From SMWC01 sp045561055 (GTDB taxonomy: Bacteria; Pseudomonadota; Gammaproteobacteria; Steroidobacterales; Rariloculaceae), in contig JBJKYL010000016.1 in assembly GCA_045561055.1 (NCBI GenBank), positions 49,828-113,827 of the forward strand: a stretch of DNA of 64,000 nucleotides, read 5' to 3'. Of the stretch, positions 27,602-35,847 are shown piece by piece. The position numbers were made by a program, and so were the translations under genes. The notes beneath the pieces were generated by a model. The model did no database searches, was not told the DNA's origin, and saw only the letters and a program-made list of their open reading frames with translations. Each line of letters opens with the position of its first letter. Position 1 is the stretch's first letter.

Positions 27602-29341
27602 TTATTTCTTACGCAATTTGCTTTGCGGGTTTAGGTTTCCGATTCTACCGCTTTCGCTGCCAGCAGCCGGGTCGATTGCTGCGTTGATGAGAGTTGGCCT
27701 TCCAGAATCCATCGCCTCATCAACAGCACGTTTCAGTTCTTCGGGGGTGGTTACATGTGCACCAACGCCACCGAAAGCCTCAATCATCTTGTCATACCGT
27801 GAGTTCGTAATGAAGCAAGTCCATGCTGGGTCGGAATTTACTTCATTGACGTCTGTTCCTCGATAGATGCCGCTATTGTTGAAGACAACGATGCAGACTG
27901 GCAGGTTGTATCGACAGATAGTTTCTACTTCCATGCCAGAAAAACCGAAGGCGCTGTCACCCTCAATAGCAAGTACGGGCTTGCCAGTTTCTACGGCGGC
28001 GGCGATAGCAAATCCCATACCGATACCCATAACACCCCAAGTGCCAACATCAAGCCGTTTGCGTGGGTTGTACATGTCGATAATACCGCGTGCGAGATCG
28101 AGCGTATTAGCACCTTCATTGACGAGGATCGCATCGGGTCTCTCCTTTATGACTGAGCGTAGAACACCAAGAGCACCGTGGTAGTCCATCGGAAAGTTAT
28201 TGTTCGTTAGCCTTGGCGCCATCTTGGCAACATTCGTATCCCTCTTCGTTTTTACCGCGTCGATCCAATCTGTTGGCGGCTCGGGCCAACTAGCCTTCAT
28301 TCCGTCCAGTAATGCCGATACGCAGGAATTAATATCGCCGATTAGTGGCGCCGCAATTTCTACATTAGAATCGATTTCCTTAGGTTCAATATCGATTTGG
28401 ATAAACTTCTTTCTTTCGCCCCAAGCTTTGCCCTTGCCTTGGGATAGCAGCCAGTTGAGACGCGCGCCGATTAGCATCACGACGTCGGATTCTTTCAGTA
28501 CTAATGAGCGTGCCGCACCGGCACATTGCGGATGGGTATCTGGCAGAATGCCTTTGGCCATGCTCATTGGCAGGAAAGGAATATTGGTCTTTTTGAGTAG
28601 GGCGCGAATCGTATCATCTGCCTGTGCGTAAGCCGCTCCTTTGCCTAGTAAGATCAGCGGGCGTTCAGCACTCTTAAGTAGATCGAGGGCGCGCTTGACG
28701 GGTTCGGGCGCAGGAATTTGCTCGGGCGCAGGGTCGATGACTTTGATTAGCGATTTTTCTCCTGCCCCAGCGTCCATCACTTGCCCAAAAAGCTTAGCTG
28801 GTAGATCGAGATATACACCGCCGGGGCGGCCTGAGACCGCAGCACGGATTGCGCGTGCGACACCAATACCAATGTCATTGGCATGAAGTATGCGGAAAGC
28901 CGCTTTACAAAGTGGTTTGGCAATAGCTAGCTGATCCATTTCTTCGTAGTCGCCCTGCTGAAGATCAACAATCTCCCGCTCGGACGATCCTGATATTAGA
29001 ATCATGGGGAAACAATTAGTTGTCGCATTAGCTAGTGCGGTAAGCCCGTTAAGGAAGCCAGGAGCAGACACTGTTAGGCAGATGCCAGGTTTTTTTTTGA
29101 GGTAGCCGGCGATAGCTGCTGCGTTCCCTGCGTGTTGCTCATGTCGGAAAGCAATCACGCGTATTCCTGCCGCTTGCGCCATACGGCCAAAATCGGTGAT
29201 GGGGATGCCGGGGACGCCGTAGATTGTTTCCACGCCGTTAAGTTTGAGTGCATCAATGATTAGGTGAAACCCATCAGTCTGTTCGCTCTGGCCTTCGGTC
29301 GTTTCTGATTCATTAAGGTTCTCTACTGGAACGCTTGCCAT
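27602..29341 (-). CDS. oxc: Oxalyl-CoA decarboxylase
   Basis: A 579-residue thiamine diphosphate enzyme converting oxalyl-CoA to formyl-CoA and CO2. It shares long identical blocks with E. coli Oxc: IYGVPGIPITDFGRMAQ, FRHEQHAGNAAAIAGYL, TVSAPGFLNGLTALANAT, LISGSSEREIVDLQQGDYEEMDQ, and in the ThDP domain GTWGVMGIGMGFAI, IEGDSAFGFSGMEVETICRYN (split here from one block). Conserved Glu in HEQ activates the cofactor. It heads a four-gene minus-strand run oxc-frc-acyl-CoA synthetase-lyase. A broken GntR regulator lies directly upstream in the same orientation. Confidence 0.96.
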   Translation of the reverse strand: MASVPVENLNESETTEGQSEQTDGFHLIIDALKLNGVETIYGVPGIPITDFGRMAQAAGIRVIAFRHEQHAGNAAAIAGYLKKKPGICLTVSAPGFLNGLTALANATTNCFPMILISGSSEREIVDLQQGDYEEMDQLAIAKPLCKAAFRILHANDIGIGVARAIRAAVSGRPGGVYLDLPAKLFGQVMDAGAGEKSLIKVIDPAPEQIPAPEPVKRALDLLKSAERPLILLGKGAAYAQADDTIRALLKKTNIPFLPMSMAKGILPDTHPQCAGAARSLVLKESDVVMLIGARLNWLLSQGKGKAWGERKKFIQIDIEPKEIDSNVEIAAPLIGDINSCVSALLDGMKASWPEPPTDWIDAVKTKRDTNVAKMAPRLTNNNFPMDYHGALGVLRSVIKERPDAILVNEGANTLDLARGIIDMYNPRKRLDVGTWGVMGIGMGFAIAAAVETGKPVLAIEGDSAFGFSGMEVETICRYNLPVCIVVFNNSGIYRGTDVNEVNSDPAWTCFITNSRYDKMIEAFGGVGAHVTTPEELKRAVDEAMDSGRPTLINAAIDPAAGSESGRIGNLNPQSKLRKK

Positions 29342-29396
29342 TGGATTGTCCTTATGATTCTTAGGTGAATGTTTCGGTTACGGCAACATTAGTGTG

Positions 29397-29817
29397 TCAG
29401 TCTAGATAGTCAACGTAATTATTGATGTGTTCGGCCAGGCCGAAAGAATGTTCACGGACTAATCGCTCTGCCATTTCTGTGTTTCTAGTTTCTAGTTTCT
29501 ATGGTTTCGATGATATGGAGATGATCGATAATTGAACGATTAGCTCGATTCCGTTCGGTTATAGTTCGCGCGCGTATCGCGCGCCTGTGTACGAACAACG
29601 TCTCGGCCATCTATTTCAGCAGTCGGCTCTTACTTAACGAGATGATCTGCTGGTGAAATTGAATGTTGGTGTGCGGCTGACGCCGAGATTTTCAGCAAGG
29701 CTACGCTCATCTAGCTTGGGAGGTTTATTGCCGCTGTAGATGTCCATCGAAGTGATGGCGTTCCTTTAGACCCACCGTCGTCTCTAGCGGTTGCAGTCTG
29801 ATTCCTGCTGTTGTCAT
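29397..29817 (-). pseudogene. Decayed GntR/FCD regulator upstream of oxc
   Basis: No long frame exists, but read on the minus strand in three frames the DNA gives a GntR regulator in order: an N terminus RLQPLETTVGLKER from ATG 29817, a shifted frame with the helix-turn-helix ITSMDIYSGNKPPKLDE then RSLAENLGVSRTP (about 29664-29755), a large internal gap, then the FCD C terminus AETLFVHRRAIRARTITERN, RSIIDHLHIIETIE and, after another shift, EMAERLVREHSFGLAEH ending VDYLD at 29397. About 140 codons remain of some 230 expected; most of the ligand domain is deleted. It is oriented like oxc and probably once controlled it. Confidence 0.85.
29481..29501. repeat. Triple 7-base tandem repeat inside the GntR pseudogene
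   Basis: GTTTCTA occurs three times without interruption. It sits between the HIIETIE and EMAERLV parts of the pseudogene and accounts for the reading-frame change there, consistent with replication slippage. Confidence 0.8.
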
Positions 29818-29845
29818 ATGTTCTAGGCTTTATTGCTTATTATTC

Positions 29846-29862
29846 TGGCATACAGTATACCA
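29846..29862. promoter_or_regulatory. Likely GntR/FCD operator, now orphaned
   Basis: TGGCATACAGTATACCA is a 17-base inverted repeat with arms matching at seven of eight positions around a central A. The GTATAC core with flanking TGG/CCA is the type of site bound by FCD-class GntR proteins. It lies 29 bases upstream of the pseudogene start and before the DoxX genes. The rest of 29818-30015 shows no gene. Confidence 0.55.
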
Positions 29863-30015
29863 AAATAAATTTTGAGTCAGCACGCAATGTTTTAATTTCT
29901 GACGAAGCTAGTTGGCTGATGATGGGGGACAAAACAGGATTGTGCTTGATTGTTTTCGTCAAGCCTTGATAATGGTGTGTCAAATAGAATTCAGTTGCTT
30001 ATTAAGGAGAAATAA

Positions 30016-30438
30016 ATGGGCGGACTAGTTTGTGCCCTTCAAGATGCTCTGTCAAAACGGCAGTCAGAGATCCACGGCTTACTTCGAATTACTACAGCCT
30101 TTATGTTTATACAGCACGGCACACAGAAAATGTTCGGCTTTCCGGTCGAAGCGTATAGTGAGTTTGTGCTTTTAAGCCTGGTCCCTGGTTTCGCCGGTGT
30201 TCTACAAGTATTCGGTGGTGCGTTACTGCTTGTTGGGCTTTTCACGCGGCCGGTGGCATTCGTTTTATCCGGGCATATGGCATTTGCGTACTGGATGGTA
30301 CACGCATACCCGCTATTCAATACGCGCGCGAACGGTGGTGAAGCGGCTGCGTTGTATTGCTTCATCCTTCTATACTTTGCTGCAGCAGGCGGCGGCGGTT
30401 GGAGTTTGGATAACGTTCTTCGTAAGAATAGCAACTGA
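30016..30438 (+). CDS. DoxX family membrane protein, copy 1
   Basis: A 140-residue protein with four hydrophobic helices of the DoxX family. HGTQKMFGFP in the first helix loop and VFGGALLLVGLFTRPVAFVLSG are the family blocks. AAGGAG-type ribosome site (AAGGAG at 30004) is six bases before ATG. DoxX proteins are poorly defined inner-membrane proteins, some tied to quinone or thiosulfate redox, or to detoxification complexes. A close paralogue follows 92 bases later. Confidence 0.88.
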   Translation: MGGLVCALQDALSKRQSEIHGLLRITTAFMFIQHGTQKMFGFPVEAYSEFVLLSLVPGFAGVLQVFGGALLLVGLFTRPVAFVLSGHMAFAYWMVHAYPLFNTRANGGEAAALYCFILLYFAAAGGGGWSLDNVLRKNSN

Positions 30439-30787
30439 CTTGTAGCTTTAGTCGAAAGAATTCTAGCTTCTGCTCGGCTCTAGTAGTGGTTTGATAATTA
30501 GGTCTTACCTATAAATAAAGGAGAAAAATAATGAGTGGACTTATTAGTAATCTGGAAAATTCTTTGTCTAAGTGGAAGTCAGAGATTCACGGCGTACTCA
30601 GAATAACCAGTGCATATATGTTTATGCTGCACGGCACGCAGAAAATGTTCGGCTTTCCGGTCGAAGCGTATAGTGAGTTTGTGCTTTTAAGCTTGGTCCC
30701 TGGTTTCATCGGCGTTCTAGAAGTATTCGGTGGTGCGTTACTGCTTGTTGGGCTTTTCACGCGGCCGGTGGCATTCGTTTTATCCGG
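30114..30787 (+). repeat. Near-identical 159-base tract shared by the two DoxX genes
   Basis: Bases 30114-30272 and 30629-30787 differ at about six positions by eye, including silent sites, while the first 100 bases of the two genes agree at only about two thirds of positions. The sharp change in similarity at both ends points to gene conversion rather than a recent whole-gene duplication. Confidence 0.8.
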
Positions 30788-30941
30788 TTCTATGGCGTTT
30801 GCGTACTGGATGGCACACGCAGAGCCATTATTTAATACGCGTGCCAATGGCGGTGAAGCCGCGGCGTTATATTGCTTCTTATTCTTGTTCTTTGCCGCAG
30901 CGGGTGCTGGTGGTTGGAGCTTGGATAACCGGCAGAAATAG
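30531..30941 (+). CDS. DoxX family membrane protein, copy 2
   Basis: A 136-residue paralogue of the upstream gene with the same four-helix layout and the blocks HGTQKMFGFPVEAY, GGALLLVGLFTRPV and FNTRANGGEAAALYCF. AAAGGAG lies just before the ATG. The helices two and three are almost identical in DNA to copy 1, the ends are not. Probably co-transcribed with copy 1; a heteromeric membrane complex is possible. Function not assigned. Confidence 0.88.
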   Translation: MSGLISNLENSLSKWKSEIHGVLRITSAYMFMLHGTQKMFGFPVEAYSEFVLLSLVPGFIGVLEVFGGALLLVGLFTRPVAFVLSGSMAFAYWMAHAEPLFNTRANGGEAAALYCFLFLFFAAAGAGGWSLDNRQK

Positions 30942-31118
30942 TTACTAGTCTGTGTTTTTAGCCGAGATGTGCTCCTCGGCATTAAATCTTGGCCGGGCCG
31001 TCGCTCAGGCGAAAATGTCGTCAGGGCGACGGTCTCGTCGTATTGGTCTATTTTAGGCAGACGGTTACTTGAACCTGGGCTAGTAACGCTAAGGTAGAAT
31101 CTTTAGTTGAGCCGCAAT

Positions 31119-31940
31119 TCAGAGTTCCATGTTCCACTGCATCGTCTCTGGGTTGAATTGAACAATCAGGTAAACGATCGACAATACGAAAAACCCCCAC
31201 GCGAAAATTTCGCCACCGCGATGCCGTGGTAGTTTACGCATGAAGGTCCGTGTTTTATGAGCGCCGTAGCCGCGAATATCTAGCGCCATCGCTTGCGTTT
31301 GTCCATTCCTCAACCCCAGTACCAGCATCGCGAAAGCCAGGTGCTTTAGCCTAATCCACTTACGCTTAAGCCAATTCGTGTCTTGGCCGAGGTCCCGAAT
31401 GCGCTGCGTAATCGAAATCTCCCGGCCGAGTTTCAAAAAAGATGGGAAGAGTATGAGTCCGAGTACCGGCGCGTGAACGAGACGATAATCCCAACCGCGC
31501 CTAGATAGGTTCTGCACTAGATCGGTGGGATGTGTCGTAAATGCGAAGGTCAGTCCGGCAGTAGCCAGGGCGAGGAATCTCAGCGCGAGGAGTGCTCCGA
31601 ATCCCAATGCTGCCCAAGATAAGTTCTTGATCGGTGTGCGGACAGCAATCGTGTCCGAGCCGACAGTCGCTTGTCCGCCATAAAAGAACGGAAATACCAT
31701 GGCCAGAATCATGACGAACGGCACGATGATTTTTCCGAACGTCCAATATTGTCTGAGCGGTACGCCTGAGAAAAATGTAGCAAAGAAGAAGCAGAGTATA
31801 AATAGTCCCGCGCCGACATAGAGGTTCGTGTTGAAAATGGCTACGAAAGATACACTGAGCACGATTAGTAGCTTGGAGAACGGCGTCATACGGTGAGCTA
31901 GGGAATCGCCTTGTTTATATGAAAGGTCAAAATTAGCCAT
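31119..31940 (-). CDS. ECF transporter T component (EcfT)
   Basis: A 273-residue membrane protein with about five or six helices. After the start KQGDSLAHRMTPFSKLL, the coupling-helix signatures with small-residue plus Arg motifs appear: LRNGQTQAMALDIRGYGAHKTRT, matching the ARG motif region of EcfT. It links a substrate-binding S protein to the ATPase pair. The start overlaps the end of the ATPase gene by eight bases, so the two are translationally coupled. Confidence 0.88.
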   Translation of the reverse strand: MANFDLSYKQGDSLAHRMTPFSKLLIVLSVSFVAIFNTNLYVGAGLFILCFFFATFFSGVPLRQYWTFGKIIVPFVMILAMVFPFFYGGQATVGSDTIAVRTPIKNLSWAALGFGALLALRFLALATAGLTFAFTTHPTDLVQNLSRRGWDYRLVHAPVLGLILFPSFLKLGREISITQRIRDLGQDTNWLKRKWIRLKHLAFAMLVLGLRNGQTQAMALDIRGYGAHKTRTFMRKLPRHRGGEIFAWGFFVLSIVYLIVQFNPETMQWNMEL

Positions 31941-33705
31941 TTTGCGTTTCCCGAATCTGTTTTGAGAGCGCTTCCGTAGTCAGTACCGGTTTGCCCAATA
32001 TTTGTGCAGAAAACTCATACACCGCAGGTGGCCTTAGGCGGGAGCGGGTGAGTACGGCTTCATCCCCAAACATTTTCTCCGGTGGGCCGTTAAAAATGAT
32101 CTCTCCATCGCAGAGCACGGCAGTTCGATCAGCATATTCAGCCACCAGCCGCATGTCGTGGGTAATGAACACTACCGCGGCACCTTCATCCGCTAGGTCT
32201 CGCAGAAGTCGCATGAGATTTTGTGCTTGATGGTAGTCTTGCCCGAAAGTGGGCTCGTCCAGAACAACTACCTCGGGTTTGCTAACGACCATTGCAGCAA
32301 CCGACAGACGCCGTTTCTGGCCATGACTTAAAACGTACGGACTTGCCTCGCGTCGATCAAGTAGTCTCACTGTTTCAAGCAATTCGATAGTTCGCTCGTC
32401 TACTTCGGCCTCACTTAGACTAAGACCTCGGAGCCCGTGGGCGATTTCGTCGTAGACAGTTCCACAGACGAATTGTTTTTCGGGAACCTGGAAGATGTAA
32501 GCAACTCGTTTGACTAGCTGGACGAAATCATGGTCGTTTGTGGCCACTCCGTCGACCAAAACGGTACCGCTATCGGGGGTTGTTACGCCGTTGAGCATGG
32601 AAGCAAGCGTCGATTTGCCGCAACCATTCTGCCCCACTATGGCAAGCAGCTCGTTTCGGCACACGGTAATATTTACCGCATTTAGCACCTGATGATCACC
32701 GTAGGAGAAAGAGACATCCTTAGCGTCGATAACCACTTCGCGTGATGCATCCTCGAGTGTTAAATGCTTCGCGGTTACTTCCCGATTTTTGGAAGGTGGC
32801 GCCAGCGGCAGATTCATGCCGATGTTATCCAGCACCGAAACGAGTTCCGAACCGGACAGAGGTACGTTTGAGCCTAGATCGATGCCCTGGGCACGAAGGT
32901 CTAATCCAACCTCCGCAGCCTGCGGAATCCACAGGCCCATGTTGTCACGGACGAATAGGCCTCGCTTGTCGATGAATTCCCGTGGTGTCAGCGGGCCCGT
33001 GATGCCTTGTTCTTCAACAAGGAGAACATGATCGACTCTGCTGAATATCTCGTCCACTTCATGCTCTATCACCATGATGGTAAGTCCGGTTTGCTTACGG
33101 ACACGATCGATTGTGGCGAGTACGTTTGCCGTGCCTGCCGGGTCGAGGTTTGACGTAGGTTCGTCGAGGATCAGGACCCTGGGTTCGAGCGCAAGCATTG
33201 CAGCGAGAGCGACCCTCTGTTTCTCCCCCCCAGAGAGGTACAGTGTCTCCCGATGACGAAATCCAGTCAGTTCGACCAGGTCGAGTGCGTAATCGATACG
33301 GCGATGGATCTCGGAGGGTTCGAAAAGATAGTTTTCGAGCGCGAATCCGATTTCTTCCTCGACCGTTAGTGTCACGATCTGATCTTCCGGGTTCTGGAAC
33401 AGCATGTTAATGAGCCTAAAGCGCTCTGTTGCGGGGAATTCGCGCCGATTGATAATCCCGTGATCCGGATGATTTACTAGTATTTGGCCCTGATTTCGTC
33501 CGCCGAAATAGCTTGGGTAGATGCCGACAAGATTGAGCGCTAAGGTGCTTTTCCCCGACCCGCTATTACCCAGGATCAGGACGAATGAGCCAGGCTGAAT
33601 TTCGAACGCGACATCTATCAATGCTGGTGGTCCTTCGGGACTACCAGTCGCAGGTTTGAACCAGAAGCCGTAGTCCTCTACGACAAGAACCGGTTCTTTC
33701 GACAC
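31933..33705 (-). CDS. ECF transporter fused double ATPase (EcfA-EcfA')
   Basis: A 590-residue protein with two complete ABC ATPase domains. The first (about 1-250) has GNSGSGKSTLAL, LSGGEKQRVALA and LILDEPTSNLD; the second (about 300-560) has GQNGCGKSTLAS, LSHGQKRRLSVA with H in place of the usual second G, and VVLDEPTFGQD. Fused A-A' ATPases occur in group I ECF systems such as YkoD. The start is GTG. Upstream by 13 bases is the S component, downstream overlaps EcfT, so the operon is S-A-T. Confidence 0.93.
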   Translation of the reverse strand: MSKEPVLVVEDYGFWFKPATGSPEGPPALIDVAFEIQPGSFVLILGNSGSGKSTLALNLVGIYPSYFGGRNQGQILVNHPDHGIINRREFPATERFRLINMLFQNPEDQIVTLTVEEEIGFALENYLFEPSEIHRRIDYALDLVELTGFRHRETLYLSGGEKQRVALAAMLALEPRVLILDEPTSNLDPAGTANVLATIDRVRKQTGLTIMVIEHEVDEIFSRVDHVLLVEEQGITGPLTPREFIDKRGLFVRDNMGLWIPQAAEVGLDLRAQGIDLGSNVPLSGSELVSVLDNIGMNLPLAPPSKNREVTAKHLTLEDASREVVIDAKDVSFSYGDHQVLNAVNITVCRNELLAIVGQNGCGKSTLASMLNGVTTPDSGTVLVDGVATNDHDFVQLVKRVAYIFQVPEKQFVCGTVYDEIAHGLRGLSLSEAEVDERTIELLETVRLLDRREASPYVLSHGQKRRLSVAAMVVSKPEVVVLDEPTFGQDYHQAQNLMRLLRDLADEGAAVVFITHDMRLVAEYADRTAVLCDGEIIFNGPPEKMFGDEAVLTRSRLRPPAVYEFSAQILGKPVLTTEALSKQIRETQNG

Positions 33706-33718
33706 GTCTAGTTAGTGC

Positions 33719-34369
33719 CTAGGCGTGTTCGCCCCGGCCTCCGCTAATGGCTGGAGGGCTATCGAGTGATGGCACGCCGGCATTCTCGAGTCCTCTTCCT
33801 AGATGCCAGGCGACTATCCCCCATAGCAGCCCGCCGAAGGCCGCAATGATCATCGATATAAATGCCCAAGTAGTGCCTCCCGCGAGTTGAAATCCGCCCA
33901 TACCGATAAACATTGCGATTTGGTTTACGACGGATGTAACTGAGACAGCAAGAGCGAATAGAGCCTGACCACCCCGCCAACGTATGAGAGCGATCACTGC
34001 TGCACCGCAGGCAGCCGGCACTAGGCCGTAGAACATCAGGACAGGCCCATCGGGATCCCCGGCGAACCAACGTACGAGCGCGGTGACGGCTACTGCGAGG
34101 ACTACGATCACCGCTCGCTTGCGTAAGTAGGTGCCGGCGTAGAACAGTATCCAGGTTGTGCCATTATAAAATGCATAGATTGCAAAACCGACCGGACCTG
34201 TTGCCCAAACCGTTCGTTCGAGGAAACCTAGAAGCCCGACGATTTCTATTACGGCTTGAACGACGCCGAGAAGCACCGCGACAACAATATCCATCGTGTC
34301 GAGTTTGAAATCTTGACGGAGTTGGTAAGTATTATCCATTAACACAGATTCTATCCGAGTCATTAGCAT
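33719..34369 (-). CDS. ECF transporter S component, YkoE-like
   Basis: About 206-216 residues, depending on which of three near ATG codons is used. It has five to six helices; RQDFKLDTMDIVVAVLLGVV near the start and the spacing of helices resemble YkoE, the hydroxymethylpyrimidine/thiamine S protein, and its ykoEDC gene order also fits. No THI-box (TPP riboswitch) core is seen upstream, so a thiamine-type substrate is only a guess. The hydrophilic tail ends in Pro/Ser-rich sequence. Confidence 0.75.
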   Translation of the reverse strand: MLMTRIESVLMDNTYQLRQDFKLDTMDIVVAVLLGVVQAVIEIVGLLGFLERTVWATGPVGFAIYAFYNGTTWILFYAGTYLRKRAVIVVLAVAVTALVRWFAGDPDGPVLMFYGLVPAACGAAVIALIRWRGGQALFALAVSVTSVVNQIAMFIGMGGFQLAGGTTWAFISMIIAAFGGLLWGIVAWHLGRGLENAGVPSLDSPPAISGGRGEHA

Positions 34370-34454
34370 AGCGGTTACTTTCTTTTAATTAGGCCGTAGT
34401 ATCCTGATTAAAATTACAAGATTATTGACGTACCTTTGATATTGTTGGGTACAT

Positions 34455-34493
34455 TTGCACATGCGACCAACTCTATGTGCAAGTTCACTTGCA
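34455..34493. promoter_or_regulatory. Two overlapping palindromes in the divergent spacer
   Basis: TTGCACAT (34455-34462) pairs perfectly with ATGTGCAA (34475-34482). The second arm is shared with another perfect repeat, TGCAAGT-TC-ACTTGCA (34478-34493). They sit between the ECF operon and the hydroxyacid-oxidase gene, about 90 to 125 bases from each start. A dimeric repressor acting on both directions is likely. The remaining spacer, 34370-34617, holds no gene. Confidence 0.6.
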
Positions 34494-34617
34494 TCTGCAT
34501 ATCTATATGGAACTGAAATGTCAGGTACGCATAGCGCCTTACCAACGGACGTCGAACTGGTAACATCTTTCGTCAGAGATCCGGCGAATAAGGCGTTAAC
34601 ACAAGGAGGGAGAGTTC

Positions 34618-35847
34618 ATGTTAGATTTCTATGAGTCCATTGAAGACCGGCGGCAGTTTCTTCGTTTTCTAGCGGGAACACCTTTGCTAGCCGGTTCCGG
34701 TGCTTTGCCGTTTCTGACCCGGCGGGCGTGGGCCGCTGAAGAATTGACGGAAGAGCTCGTAACAATCGCTGAGGACGCTCTCAATGTTTTCGACTTTCAT
34801 CTGGTCGCTAGGAGAAATCTATCTCCAGCTCACTATGGTTACACCGTTTCTGGTACGGATGGTGACGAAACGCTACTAGCGAATCGGGAAGGATTTAAGC
34901 GTTTTAGAATCCGTGCGCGCCGACTTGTCGATATTCGTAACGCAGACACGTCGACGGAAATTTTCGGGGCTCGCTGGGAATCGCCGATTGCGCTTGCCCC
35001 GGTCGGCGGACAGAGAAAATATCATCCTGAGGGCGAAGTGGCTGTGGCGCGTGCCGCGCGCCATGGTGCGCATACTCAGATTCTTTCGACTATGACGTCG
35101 AGTGCAGTCGAGGAGGTCTCCGCGGCAAGGGGATGTCCTATCTGGTATCAGCTTTACCCGACGAATTACTGGCATGTCGCAGAAGCGATGGTTAAGCGCG
35201 CCGAGCAGGCCGGTTGCCCGGTCGTTGCCGTGACGGTTGATCGTCCTTCGCCGCGTAATATGGAGACGTTCGAGCGTTATGTTCGCGCCGATACAGCCGA
35301 TTGTTCTGCGTGTCACGTCGAAGGCCTTACGGAACGGCTACGGACCAAGCCGATGTATCAAGGGATCGATGTGAGCGAGGTTATAAGTACGCAGGCTTCT
35401 GGGCTTACCTGGGATTTTGTCGAACGAGTGAAGTCGATCACCTCGATGAAGGTCATGTTGAAAGGGATCGTCACGTCGCAGGACGCGGCATTGTGCCTTC
35501 AGCATGGTGTTGACGGTATTATCGTTTCCAATCACGGCGGCCGAGCGGAGGCCAGCGGACGCTCTACGATAGAGAGCTTGCCGGAAATTACAGAGGTCAT
35601 TGCTGGCCGTATTCCAGTGATAATCGATAGTGGTTTCCGTCGCGGAACAGATATTTTTAAAGCGCTGGCACTCGGCGCTGATGCCGTTTGTGTTGGTCGG
35701 CCTTACATCTGGGGGCTATCGTCATTTGGACAGGATGGAGTTGAGAAAGCTATGACGATTTTAAGAACAGAGTTCCGCCGCGTCATGATGGAAACTGGCG
35801 TAACATCTGTCTCACAGATTAACGGTAGCTACGTCGAGTACGTATGA
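34618..35847 (+). CDS. Tat-exported FMN-dependent alpha-hydroxyacid oxidase with CxxCH motif
   Basis: A 409-residue FMN enzyme. AAGGAGG lies eight bases before ATG. Residues 10-45 are a Tat signal: DRRQFLRFLAG, hydrophobic stretch, then AWAAEE. The barrel has the lactate/glycolate-oxidase pattern: PIALAPVGGQRKYHPEGE, QLYPTNYW, VTVDRP, KGIVTSQDA, SNHGGR (catalytic His306 and Arg309) and GADAVCVGRPYIWG. The residues after HGGR are AEASGRS instead of the common QLDGA. A loop before the third barrel segment contains CSACH (229-233), a covalent-heme consensus. It should oxidise a 2-hydroxyacid in the periplasm. The stop overlaps the next DUF6152 gene by four bases. Confidence 0.9.
   Translation: MLDFYESIEDRRQFLRFLAGTPLLAGSGALPFLTRRAWAAEELTEELVTIAEDALNVFDFHLVARRNLSPAHYGYTVSGTDGDETLLANREGFKRFRIRARRLVDIRNADTSTEIFGARWESPIALAPVGGQRKYHPEGEVAVARAARHGAHTQILSTMTSSAVEEVSAARGCPIWYQLYPTNYWHVAEAMVKRAEQAGCPVVAVTVDRPSPRNMETFERYVRADTADCSACHVEGLTERLRTKPMYQGIDVSEVISTQASGLTWDFVERVKSITSMKVMLKGIVTSQDAALCLQHGVDGIIVSNHGGRAEASGRSTIESLPEITEVIAGRIPVIIDSGFRRGTDIFKALALGADAVCVGRPYIWGLSSFGQDGVEKAMTILRTEFRRVMMETGVTSVSQINGSYVEYV

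Noticed and set aside
28200..28631. 143-codon plus-strand frame inside oxc
   Set aside because: Antisense shadow of a gene matching Oxc throughout.
30961..30980. GCCGAG/CTCGGC hairpin after the DoxX pair as a terminator
   Set aside because: The stem is perfect but no T-run follows on either strand, so intrinsic termination is not supported.
34370..34617. TPP riboswitch before the YkoE-like gene
   Set aside because: The CTGAGA and other THI-box core elements are not found on the minus strand of this spacer.
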